This document shows positions 22,169 through 32,766 of a stretch of DNA of 64,000 bases, piece after piece. The notes under the pieces are model-generated. The model searched no databases. It was not told the DNA's origin and saw nothing but the letters and a program-made list of their open reading frames with translations. A program made the translations under genes and the position numbers. This stretch comes from Nephrocerus scutellatus (lineage: Eukaryota > Arthropoda > Insecta > Diptera > Pipunculidae): assembly GCA_947095585.1 (NCBI GenBank), contig OX352761.1, forward strand, positions 78,857,767 through 78,921,766. The letters are read 5' to 3'. Position 1 is the stretch's first letter. Each line of letters opens with the position of its first letter.

Positions 22169-25156
22169 TTACTCTATGCCTTCTGCATCTTCTGCTGCTG
22201 CTGATCGCCTTATCTTTTCGATTCTTCGCAGCTCGTTTTGCACATTCGTTATGAATACACACACTTCTGTCCACTTACCCTCAGATCTCAGCATTTCTTC
22301 TAACAGGACTTGTGGACTTGGCAGGCTGATTCTCCATTCTCTGAAGCGTCCGCATTGGAAAATCGCATGCTCCGTATCTTCTTCCAGTTCCGGACAATCT
22401 GGGCAAAAAGGTGAGCTATCGTGTCCAAATCTATAAAGATATCTTCGATAGCCGCCATGGCCTGACAGAAACTGCGTAAATTGGTAATTGCAGTTACCGT
22501 GAGATCGGTTTGTCCAATTCTCTATATTCGGGATCAGTTTGTGGGTCCATCTTCCTTTCAAACTTATGTCCCACCTGGCTTGCCATACAGCCATTGAGGT
22601 GGCCTTTTCTTCTTCTTTGATCATTTTGATTGATCGTTGGTCCGGATGTGATAAGGCTCTTCTATTGTAGATCCTAAGCATTTCATCTGCGAGGATGTCT
22701 ACTGGAACCATTCCTGCTATAACTAGGGCCGCATCATCGGAGATCGTTCGGAACCCGCTGATCGTCCTTAGTGCACTGAGTCTGTATATAGACGAGAGGT
22801 TTCTTCTTATTTCTTTAGTCACCAGTGCATCCGCCCAAACTGGGGCTGCGTAAAGGAGGACTGAGCTAACCACTCTGGACATTAGGACCCTTCTTGGATA
22901 TCCTGGTCCTCCGACATTTGGCAGTATCCGAGATAATGCTGCCTGCATCTGCGACGCCTTTCTGCTAGAATAGTCCACGTGTATTTTAAAACGGAGCCTA
23001 TTGTCAAGCATTATTCCTAGGTATTTGACAAAATCCTTTGATCTAATAGTCTGGTTACCAACTCGTATATTTATGTATTCTATATTTTTCCGGCTGGTAA
23101 TCAGGACTGCTTCCGTTTTATGGTCGGCTAATTCTAAACCGACGGATACTAGCCATTTTTTGATTTGGCCAACTGCTTCATTCGATGCTGACTCTATTCC
23201 ATTGATTGCCTTTGACACTGTGACAACGGCGATGTCGTCAGCGAATCCAAATATTTGTACGCCTGCTGGTAATGCTAGTCTTAGAACTCCATCGTACATT
23301 ATATTCCATAGAAGGGGACCCAGCACCGATCCTTGTGGGACTCCTGCGGAGACTTTATAGTACTTTGTACCCTCATTGGTTTCGTACCTCAACCTTCTAT
23401 AACTTAAGTAGCTTGACACTATCTTCCTTATATAGTATGGTGCATCCATTCTGGCGAGTGATCTTCTTATTGAGGACCATTTTGCAGAGTTAAAGGCGTT
23501 TTTTATGTCCAGTGTCACTACTGCACAATATTCCTTTGTGCCCCACCGCCATCTTTCTCCTTCAATCGCTTTCTTTGCTATATTGACCACCGCCTTTATG
23601 GCGTCGACGGTCGAGCGCGATTTTCGAAACCCGAATTGATGATCTGACAGTGCTCCTTTATTATCCGCTATATTAAGCAATCTGTCATATATGATCCGCT
23701 CGAGTATCTTTCCCATTGTATCTAGTAGGCATATTGGGCGGTACGACGATGGATCGCCCGGTGGTTTGTTTCCCTTTGGCAGCAATACTAAATGTTGCAG
23801 TTTCCAAGGTTCAGGGAAAACTCCTTCATCTAAACACCTTTGCATGCATGCCACGAACATGTCCGGCCTGCTTCGGATGGCCGCTTTCAATGCCTTGTTA
23901 GGAATGCCATCGGGTCCAGGAGCTTTGTTGTCTCTTATTCTTTTAGTTGCGTTCACGAATTCATCAACTGTTAGCCTTGGAATACTTTCTGTGCTAGTTT
24001 CTCTAATTATGTTGCACATAGTATATGGTTCTTGCGGAAAAAGGTGTTCTACGATGGACCTAAGCATTGTTGGGTATGAAATTTGTGGGGACTTACCGCC
24101 TTTGAGCTTTGCCATAACTATTTTGTATGCTGTGCCCCAGGGGTTGATGTCAGCCTCGTCACATAATTCTTTAAAGCATTTTGACTTGCTTTCCTTAATC
24201 GCGTTTTTAAAATTTCGTCTCGCCAGTCTAAGCATTTCAAGCCGTTCTTGAAAATCGGTTCCCCTTCTTGAACGCTGAACTCTGCGCCTGGCTTGTAGGC
24301 AGATAGCTCTCAGTGCTTTTATCTGCTCGTTCCACCAATAGCAACGAACCCCTTTCTTGCTTGGTATTCTTCTAGGCATAGCTGCGTCGCACGCTGTGGT
24401 AATTGTACGAGCAAGTTGTTGCGACAGGATCTCAGCCGTTCCGCTTTCGGTTAGGATGCTTGTGTTTATGACCTCCTCAAACATCTCTATATCAAAGAAC
24501 TTATCTTTCCATTTAGGACCCCCTACTTTTGGGGGTTGCACGGGGTTTCTTTCTTTAATTTCAATTATAATCGCCTGGTGGTCGCTGTGCGTGTATTCTT
24601 CTCTGACCCGCCATCTTATGTTTCGCAGGAGGGAGCTGCTAACATAGGTTATATCGATGATCGATCCCATTCCTGCTTTGCGATACGTATTTACACAACC
24701 GTTATTTGCTAAGCCTATCTCTAGTGTTGCGAAAGATTCTAGCAGATAACGTCCTCTATCATTCGTTAGTCTGCTGCCCCAGTCTGTTGCCCAGGCATTA
24801 AAATCTCCCCCAATAACTACTGGAGCTCTTCCATGAGCATCGGCCGTTAAGCTCTCTAGCATTGCTGCGTACTCACTCGCCGTCCAGCTAGGTCTTGCAT
24901 AACAACTGTAAAAATTGATGCCATTTATCTTTGCTCGTACGAAGCCCTCCGCCTGCCCATCTACATCTTGGAAGGCATGTCTGCCGCAAATCCATATTGC
25001 AGCGCTCTTCGTTTTATCGCAGGTCCAAACGATGTTGTCGAGAGATTTGTACGGCTCACTGATTAACATAATGTCCGCTCTCTCGTCTTTTGCTGTCTGT
25101 ATCAGGATATCCTGCGCTATCTCACAGTGATTAAGATTTATCTGAATAATCTTCAT
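22169..25156 (-). CDS. U3 ORF2: endonuclease-reverse transcriptase
   Basis: 995 codons, with the same domains and catalytic residues as U1 ORF2, and no difference visible in the translated product. The start ATG overlaps the ORF1 stop (ATGA, 25153-25156). The open frame and lack of divergence from U1 fit a very recent duplication. Expression of ORF1 in this copy would need a -1 shift or internal initiation. Confidence 0.93.
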   Translation of the reverse strand: MKIIQINLNHCEIAQDILIQTAKDERADIMLISEPYKSLDNIVWTCDKTKSAAIWICGRHAFQDVDGQAEGFVRAKINGINFYSCYARPSWTASEYAAMLESLTADAHGRAPVVIGGDFNAWATDWGSRLTNDRGRYLLESFATLEIGLANNGCVNTYRKAGMGSIIDITYVSSSLLRNIRWRVREEYTHSDHQAIIIEIKERNPVQPPKVGGPKWKDKFFDIEMFEEVINTSILTESGTAEILSQQLARTITTACDAAMPRRIPSKKGVRCYWWNEQIKALRAICLQARRRVQRSRRGTDFQERLEMLRLARRNFKNAIKESKSKCFKELCDEADINPWGTAYKIVMAKLKGGKSPQISYPTMLRSIVEHLFPQEPYTMCNIIRETSTESIPRLTVDEFVNATKRIRDNKAPGPDGIPNKALKAAIRSRPDMFVACMQRCLDEGVFPEPWKLQHLVLLPKGNKPPGDPSSYRPICLLDTMGKILERIIYDRLLNIADNKGALSDHQFGFRKSRSTVDAIKAVVNIAKKAIEGERWRWGTKEYCAVVTLDIKNAFNSAKWSSIRRSLARMDAPYYIRKIVSSYLSYRRLRYETNEGTKYYKVSAGVPQGSVLGPLLWNIMYDGVLRLALPAGVQIFGFADDIAVVTVSKAINGIESASNEAVGQIKKWLVSVGLELADHKTEAVLITSRKNIEYINIRVGNQTIRSKDFVKYLGIMLDNRLRFKIHVDYSSRKASQMQAALSRILPNVGGPGYPRRVLMSRVVSSVLLYAAPVWADALVTKEIRRNLSSIYRLSALRTISGFRTISDDAALVIAGMVPVDILADEMLRIYNRRALSHPDQRSIKMIKEEEKATSMAVWQARWDISLKGRWTHKLIPNIENWTNRSHGNCNYQFTQFLSGHGGYRRYLYRFGHDSSPFCPDCPELEEDTEHAIFQCGRFREWRISLPSPQVLLEEMLRSEGKWTEVCVFITNVQNELRRIEKIRRSAAAEDAEGIE

Positions 25157-26537
25157 ACTCTTCTGGCAGTTATAGCTCTCTTAAAGACCGGACACTTGCT
25201 GCTGCCCGCTACGTGCTTGGCCTCTTTTGGGTGTTCCTTTCTACAGAACATGCAGGAAGGCTCCTTGACGCAATTCTTTGCTATGTGGCCTTCTTCCCCA
25301 CACCTCCTGCAAAGCTTGGAGCGATCTTCTCCGTTTTTGCACTGTTTGGCAAAGTGCCCAAATTCCAAGCATTTGAAGCACTTTTTGAGGATTGCCCGTT
25401 CGCGGATGCGACAGACGACCCAGCCAATTTTAATTTTTTTTGTATCAAGAAGCTTCTTTGCCTTCTCTTCAGGAAGGCGAATTGTCGCTGTTTGGGTTCC
25501 ACAGTAGGCTTTTCGCAAGGAAAGGAAGTCAGTCGGTGAAATGTTTTCTACTTCAAATTGAGACTTTATTGCGTCGCATATGTCCTCTTTTGAGGTTATT
25601 TCATCGATGTCCCTGATCTCGATACTAGTCCGTTGGGTAAGAGTCCTAACAATCGCCTGCTCGCCTAGCGCTTCGCTGAGGACACTCTTGAATTCGACGG
25701 TCTTTTCCCCTGTATCCTTAAGCTGGATGAGAAGATCGCCTTTTTGTGTTCTCCTGATCCTGGAAACTTCTTTTCCAATTAGCTCCATTTTTGGGTCCGC
25801 TTTCATGTTACGTAGAATCTGCGCATAGGACATTTCACCCTTCGCTTGTATAACGATAGCGTCGGGTCTTATCTTTCTGACTTTTTTGATGTTTGCCTGG
25901 TGGCAGTCTCCTTGCTAATGGCGTTGGTTTTGACCTTTTTTCCTTTGGTGACAACCCTTGTCCATTCGCCTACTCCCGTTTTCGGTGCATTTCCGTTTTT
26001 TCCCTCCGGGATTTTAGCGGTGGTCGCTGTTACCTTATCTATGGGTTTTTGTAACGACTTTTGATTTTGATGCCTTTTTGCTTTTGGCGTCTCGCTGTCT
26101 ATCGTCTGCTTCCGTTTTGGCTCAAGTGTAGCTTTTAGCCAGGGGGAAGTTTGTGAGGAGGTGTGTTTTCTAATCACCTCCTTTGCCTTTTCATCTTTAA
26201 GGCTGATAGCCGATAGCTCATAAAGCTTTTTTATGATATCAATTGCATCACGCATTGCTTGGTGGATAGACCGCCTTTTTCCATCTTCCAGCATGTCTAC
26301 CAGTTCCCTGATTTGCTCGCCTAGCTTGAGGAAATCAGAATTCTGATGTTTTGGTTTTTCGGTCGTCGTCTTCTTACTAGTTGACGGCGACACGCGTACC
26401 TCTGTGGATCCTGGCGATTTAGTTTTTTGGCCAGGTGGTGACCTTACCAATCTGGAACTCCTTTGAAAGGCGTTTACTTCGACCACCTCTTCTACTTCTC
26501 CTCCTCCTACTCCTCCTCCTAATTTCAAAGAATTCAT
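25153..26537 (-). CDS. U3 ORF1 in two frames (gag-like RNA-binding protein)
   Basis: First half from ATG 26537 to TAA at 25869-25871; second half in the -1 frame to 25153, with its own in-frame ATG at 25833. The first half is basic and Ser/Thr/Lys-rich with a glycine stretch near the start (LGGGVGGGE), an LEDGKRRSIHQAM segment and GVGEWTRVV. The second half carries SYAQILRN, the SRIRRTQKGDLLIQL core and three CCHC-type knuckles. R1-clade ORF1 proteins package the RNA. Only the frame change separates this from the single 451-codon ORF1 of U4 and U8. It is either a frameshift-decoded ORF or a broken gene. Confidence 0.75.
25881..25887 (-). promoter_or_regulatory. Possible -1 frameshift site A-AAA-AAG (U3)
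   Basis: Same heptamer, phase and downstream stop (25869-25871) as in U1. In U3 the upstream half is open from its ATG, so this is the best copy in which to test the idea. Confidence 0.45.
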
Positions 26538-26890
26538 TTTAAATGGGTCCCCACTCAAAGCCGTTATCAGTGTTCGGGTGTGTAGTCACCTAAGGATCCC
26601 ATGGTTATCTATGCAAGCAGTGAGGCCATGCAATGGGTTGACACGAGCCCTTATGGGGTCTTTTGTTCAGAGCCAGATCAGTGTTAGACAGGAATTTTCA
26701 TCTGTACCTACACCACTAACTTAATAGCGACGAAACATTGAGCGTACTTTGAGTCCTGCCAGGGTTTTAACGGGACGGGGGCGCCGGTAGCATTAGCCTG
26801 AAAGCCATTTCAGCAAAATTTCACTCTCGCCTACTCAGGTAACAGAATACTACAGACGTCAGCCCAAGAGTTGACAGATCAAGATTGTGC

Positions 26891-27291
<401 letters not shown>

Positions 27292-27483
27292 TGGCTGTGC
27301 CAGAGGTGGGGAATCTTCTAAAAGATACCAGTAGAGCCCTCCAGGGGTACTAGCATGCACGATTCGTAAACCTGAATGTTCGTACCAGGAATTACGCCTA
27401 CGTACTAAACCCTCCTTACACACTTCAACCACTCTCCCCGCGGGACTGCCGTTAGGTATTACATCACGGGGCTGGTAAGCAGA

Positions 27484-30471
27484 TTACTCTATGCCTTCTG
27501 CATCTTCTGCTGCTGCTGATCGCCTTATCTTTTCGATTCTTCGCAGCTCGTTTTGCACATTCGTTATGAATACACACACTTCTGTCCACTTACCCTCAGA
27601 TCTCAGCATTTCTTCTAACAGGACTTGTGGACTTGGCAGGCTGCTTCTCCATTCTCTGAAGCGTCCGCATTGGAAAATCGCATGCTCCGTATCTTCTTCC
27701 AGTTCCGGACAATCTGGGCAAAAAGGTGAGCTATCGTGTCCAAATCTATAAAGATATCTTCGATAGCCGCCATGGCCTGACAGAAACTGCGTAAATTGGT
27801 AATTGCAGTTACCGTGAGATCGGTTTGTCCAATTCTCTATATTCGGGATCAGTTTGTGGGTCCATCTTCCTTTCAAACTTATGTCCCACCTGGCTTGCCA
27901 TACAGCCATTGAGGTGGCCTTTTCTTCTTCTTTGATCATTTTGATTGATCGTTGGTCCGGATGTGATAAGGCTCTTCTATTGTAGATCCTAAGCATTTCA
28001 TCTGCGAGGATGTCTACTGGAACCATTCCTGCTATAACGAGGGCCGCATCATCGGAGATCGTTCGGAACCCGCTGATCGTCCTTAGTGCACTGAGTCTGT
28101 ATATAGACGAGAGGTTTCTTCTTATTTCTTTAGTCACCAGTGCCTCCGCCCAAACTGGGGCTGCGTACAGGAGGACTGAGCTAACTACTCTGGACATTAG
28201 GACCCTCCTTGGATATCCTGGTCCTCCGACATTTGGCAGTATCCGAGATAATGCTGCCTGCATCTGCGACGCCTTTCTGCTAGAATAGTCCACGTGTATT
28301 TTAAAACGGAGCCTATTGTCAAGCATTACTCCTAGGTATTTGACAAAATCCTTTGATCTAATAGTCTGGTTACCAACTCGTATATTTATGTATTCTATAT
28401 TTTTCCGGCTGGTAATCAGGACTGCTTCCGTTTTATGGTCGGCTAATTCTAAACCGACGGATACTAGCCATTTTTTGATTTGGCCAACTGCTTCATTCGT
28501 GGCTGACTCTATTCCATTGATTGTCTTTGACACTGTGACAACGGCGATGTCGTCAGCGAATCCAAATATTTGTACGCCTGGTGGTAATGCTAGTCTTAGA
28601 ACTCCATCGTACATTATATTCCATAGAAGGGGACCCAGCACCGATCCTTGTGGGACTCCTGCGGAGACGTTATAGTACTTTGTACCCTCATTGGTTTCGT
28701 ACCTCAACCTTCTATAACTTAAGTAGCTTGACACTATCTTCCTTATATAGTATGGTGCATCCATTCTGGCGAGTGATCTTCTTATTGAGGACCATTTTGC
28801 AGAGTTAAAGGCGTTTTTTATGTCCAGTGTCACTACTGCACAATATTCCTTTGTGCCCCACCGCCATCTTTTTCCTTCAATCGCATTCTTTGCTATATTG
28901 ACCACCGCCTTTATGGCGTCGACGGTCGAGCGCGATTTTCGAAACCCGAACTGATGATCTGACAGTGCTCCTTTATTATCCGCTATATTAAGCAATCTGT
29001 CATATATGATCCGCTCGAGTATCTTTCCCATTGTATCTAGTAGACATATTGGGCGGTACGATGATGGTTCGCCCGGTGGTTTGTTTCCCTTTGGAAGCAA
29101 TACTAAATGCTGCAGTTTCCAAGGTTCAGGGAAAACTCCTTCATCTAGACACTGTTGCATGCATGTCATGAACATGTCCGGCCTACTTCGGATGGCGGCT
29201 TTCAATGCTTTATTAGGAATGCCATCGGGTCCAGGAGCTTTGTTGTCTCGTATTCTTTTACTTGCGTTCACGAGTTCATCAACTGTTAGCCTTGGAATAC
29301 TTTCTGTGCTAATTTCTCTTATTATGTTGCACATAGTATATGGTCCTTTCGGAAATAGGTGTTCTACGATGGACCTAAGCTTTGTTGGGCATGATATTTG
29401 CGGGGTCTTACAGCCTTTTAGCTTTGCCATAACTATTTTGTATGCTGTGCCCCAGGGATTGATGTCCGCCTCGTCACATAGTCGTTTGAAGCACTTCGAC
29501 TTGCTTTCTTTGATTGCATTTTTTAAATTTCGTCTAGCTAATCTTAGCATATCAAGACGTTCTTGAATGTCTGATCCCCTTCTTGATCGCTGCACTCTAC
29601 GTCTGGCTTGTAAGCAGGCAGCTCTCAGTGCTTTTATCTGCTCATTCCACCAGTAGCAGTGTTCACCTCTCTTGCTAGGTCTTCTCCTGGGCATAGCTGC
29701 GTCGCACGCTGTAGTGATTATACTGGTAAGTTGTTGCGACAGGATCTCAGATGTTCCGCTTTCGATTAGGAAGCTTGAGTTTATGATTTCCTCAAACATT
29801 TCTTTATCAAGGAACTTGTCTTTCCATTTAGGTCCCCCTAATTTTGGGCGTTGCACGGCTTTTTTTTCTTTAATTTCCATTACAATCGCCTGGTGGTCGC
29901 TGTGCGTATAGTCTTCGCTGACGCGCCATTTTATCATCCGCAGGAGGGAACTGCTAGCGAAGGTAATATCGATGATCGATCCCCTTCCTGCTTTGCGATA
30001 CGTATTTGCTCGTCCCGTGTTAGCTATGCCTATATTTAATGAGGCGAAAGATTCTAGCAGATAATGTCCTCTGATATTAGTAAATCTGCTGCCCCAGTCT
30101 GTTGCCCAGGCATTGAAGTCTCCGCCTACAACCACTGGAGCTCTTCCTCGAGCATCGGCCGTTAAATTTTCTATCATTGCTGAGTATTCGCTCATCGTCC
30201 AGCTGGGTCTTGCGTAACAACTATAAAAGTTGATTCCATTTATTTTTGCCCGTACGAAGCCCTCCGCCTGCCCGTCTACATCTTGGAAGGCATGTCTCCC
30301 GCAAATCCATATTGCAGCTTTTTCTGTTTTGTCACATGCCCAAGCGTTGATGTCACGAGATTTGTACGGTTCGCTTATTAAAATTATGTCCGCTCTCTCG
30401 TCTTTAGCCGTCTGTGACAGGATATCCTGTGCTATCTCGCAGTGATTTAGGTTTATCTGGATAACCTTCAT
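27484..30471 (-). CDS. U4 ORF2: endonuclease-reverse transcriptase
   Basis: 995 codons. Domains as in U1, but the N-terminal half (endonuclease and linker) has dozens of substitutions relative to the A subfamily, for example MKVIQINLNHCEIAQDILSQ. Residues after about 480 are almost the same as in A copies. GGDFNAWATDW, SDH, TLDIKNAFN, GVPQGS, FADD and the CCHC are intact. The ATG overlaps the ORF1 stop (ATGA, 30468-30471). With ORF1 also open, this is one of two candidates for a source copy. Confidence 0.95.
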   Translation of the reverse strand: MKVIQINLNHCEIAQDILSQTAKDERADIILISEPYKSRDINAWACDKTEKAAIWICGRHAFQDVDGQAEGFVRAKINGINFYSCYARPSWTMSEYSAMIENLTADARGRAPVVVGGDFNAWATDWGSRFTNIRGHYLLESFASLNIGIANTGRANTYRKAGRGSIIDITFASSSLLRMIKWRVSEDYTHSDHQAIVMEIKEKKAVQRPKLGGPKWKDKFLDKEMFEEIINSSFLIESGTSEILSQQLTSIITTACDAAMPRRRPSKRGEHCYWWNEQIKALRAACLQARRRVQRSRRGSDIQERLDMLRLARRNLKNAIKESKSKCFKRLCDEADINPWGTAYKIVMAKLKGCKTPQISCPTKLRSIVEHLFPKGPYTMCNIIREISTESIPRLTVDELVNASKRIRDNKAPGPDGIPNKALKAAIRSRPDMFMTCMQQCLDEGVFPEPWKLQHLVLLPKGNKPPGEPSSYRPICLLDTMGKILERIIYDRLLNIADNKGALSDHQFGFRKSRSTVDAIKAVVNIAKNAIEGKRWRWGTKEYCAVVTLDIKNAFNSAKWSSIRRSLARMDAPYYIRKIVSSYLSYRRLRYETNEGTKYYNVSAGVPQGSVLGPLLWNIMYDGVLRLALPPGVQIFGFADDIAVVTVSKTINGIESATNEAVGQIKKWLVSVGLELADHKTEAVLITSRKNIEYINIRVGNQTIRSKDFVKYLGVMLDNRLRFKIHVDYSSRKASQMQAALSRILPNVGGPGYPRRVLMSRVVSSVLLYAAPVWAEALVTKEIRRNLSSIYRLSALRTISGFRTISDDAALVIAGMVPVDILADEMLRIYNRRALSHPDQRSIKMIKEEEKATSMAVWQARWDISLKGRWTHKLIPNIENWTNRSHGNCNYQFTQFLSGHGGYRRYLYRFGHDSSPFCPDCPELEEDTEHAIFQCGRFREWRSSLPSPQVLLEEMLRSEGKWTEVCVFITNVQNELRRIEKIRRSAAAEDAEGIE

Positions 30472-31823
30472 ACTTTTCTGCTGGCGATAGCTCTCCTAAA
30501 GACTGGGCATTTGCTGCTGCCCGCTACATGCTTCGCATCTTCTGGGTGTTCCTTTCTACAGAACATGCACGAAGGCTCCTTTGCGCAAGACTTAGCTATG
30601 TGGCCCTCATCCCCACATCTTCTACACAACTTGGAGCGATCTTCTCCGTTTTTACACTGCTTGGCAATGTGCCCAAATTCCAGGCATTTGAAGCACTTTT
30701 TGAGGAGTGTCCGTTCGCGGATGCGACACACTACCCACCCGATTTTTATCTTCTGTACTTCCAGCAGCTTCTTTGCTTTTGCATTTGGAAGGCTGATAGT
30801 CGCCGTTTGGGTTCCACCATATGCTTTCCTCAGCGATATAAAGTCTGACGGTGTGACGCCTTCGACTCCGGCTTGGACTTCGATTGATTCACAAATGTCT
30901 TCTTTTGTGGTGATCTCATCGATGTCTTTCAGCTCGATGCTAGTGCGTTGGGTGAGGGTTCTTACGTTTGCTTGTTCGCCTAACGCCTCACTTATGACGC
31001 TTTTAAATTCCGCTGTCTTGTCACTTGTCTCCTTCAATTGAATTAAGAGGTCACCTTTTTGTGTCCTTCTGATCCTAGATACTGCTTTTCCAATTGTTTC
31101 TAGTTTTGGATCAGCCTTCACGTTGCGCAATATCTGCGCATAGGATATTTCGCCCTTCGCTTCTATGACTATGGCGTCAGGTCTTGCCTTTCTTATAATT
31201 GGCTTTTGTTTTACGGCGGACTTCTTGGCAGATGCGTCTGACTTCACTTTATTTTTAGTTTTAGCGACGACTTTTGTCCATTCGCCTTCTCCAGTTTTTT
31301 TAACATTTTTAATACCCTTTTCCTGGGTTTTTTCTTCCGTCGCTATTACCATAGGCTTACGTAAGGACTGGCGTTGCTCTTGCCTCCGCTTTGGATTCGG
31401 CGTTTCGCTGTGGATAGGCTGCTTCCTTTTTTGCTCCATTGAAGCTTTGAGCCATGGAGAGGTTTGAGATGAGGTGTGATTAACCATCTTCTCCTGAGTC
31501 TTCTTGTTATTAATGTAGATAGCCGATAACTCATAGAGGTTTTTAATGCTATCAATCGCATCCCGCATGGCTTGATGGATGGAACGTCTTTTTCCATCTT
31601 CCAACATTTCTACCAGTCCCTTGATCTGCTCTCCTAGTTTATGAAAGTCAGATTTGCCGGGGCTGGCTTCCTTTATCACCTTTCTTGTTTCCGGTGATTC
31701 GCGCCTTTGTGACGTTTGGGCCACTGGTGATCTCGCCATCTTCGAACTCCTTTTAAAAGAATTCACATTCTCCTCTCCTACAACTCCTTCTACTTCTCCT
31801 CCTCCTAAATTCTGGGAATTCAT
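30468..31823 (-). CDS. U4 ORF1: gag-like RNA-binding protein
   Basis: 451 codons from the ATG at 31823; an upstream GTG is less likely as a start. N-terminal region with LGGGEVEGVVGEE, then Lys/Ser-rich sequence, LEDGKRRSIHQAMRD, and GEGEWTKVVAKTKNK, which resembles R1-clade ORF1 proteins. The core SRIRRTQKGDLLIQL follows, then three knuckles at about residues 377-390 (CFKCLEFGHIAKQC), 400-413 (CRRCGDEGHIAKSC) and 419-439 (CMFC...H...C). It is continuous where A copies change frame. Expected to bind element RNA and help direct it to chromatin (family knowledge). Confidence 0.93.
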   Translation of the reverse strand: MNSQNLGGGEVEGVVGEENVNSFKRSSKMARSPVAQTSQRRESPETRKVIKEASPGKSDFHKLGEQIKGLVEMLEDGKRRSIHQAMRDAIDSIKNLYELSAIYINNKKTQEKMVNHTSSQTSPWLKASMEQKRKQPIHSETPNPKRRQEQRQSLRKPMVIATEEKTQEKGIKNVKKTGEGEWTKVVAKTKNKVKSDASAKKSAVKQKPIIRKARPDAIVIEAKGEISYAQILRNVKADPKLETIGKAVSRIRRTQKGDLLIQLKETSDKTAEFKSVISEALGEQANVRTLTQRTSIELKDIDEITTKEDICESIEVQAGVEGVTPSDFISLRKAYGGTQTATISLPNAKAKKLLEVQKIKIGWVVCRIRERTLLKKCFKCLEFGHIAKQCKNGEDRSKLCRRCGDEGHIAKSCAKEPSCMFCRKEHPEDAKHVAGSSKCPVFRRAIASRKV

Positions 31824-32619
<796 letters not shown>

Positions 32620-32766
32620 CCCTCCAGGGGTACTAGCATGCACGATTCGTAAACCTGAATGTTCGTACCAGGAATTACGCCTACGTACTAAACCCTCCTT
32701 ACACACTTCAACCACTCTCCCCGCGGGACTGCCATTAGGTATTACATCACGGGGCTGGTTAGCAGA

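Larger units (their letters stand above)
21961..26890 (-). mobile_element. U3: A-subfamily copy, 5' end cut in the 5'UTR
   Basis: T-run 21961-21975 (poly(A)), separated from U2 by 57 bp of GT repeat. The 5' border after ATTGTGC at 26890 is the same as in U1 and again passes into (GTGTGTGC)n. Confidence 0.93.
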
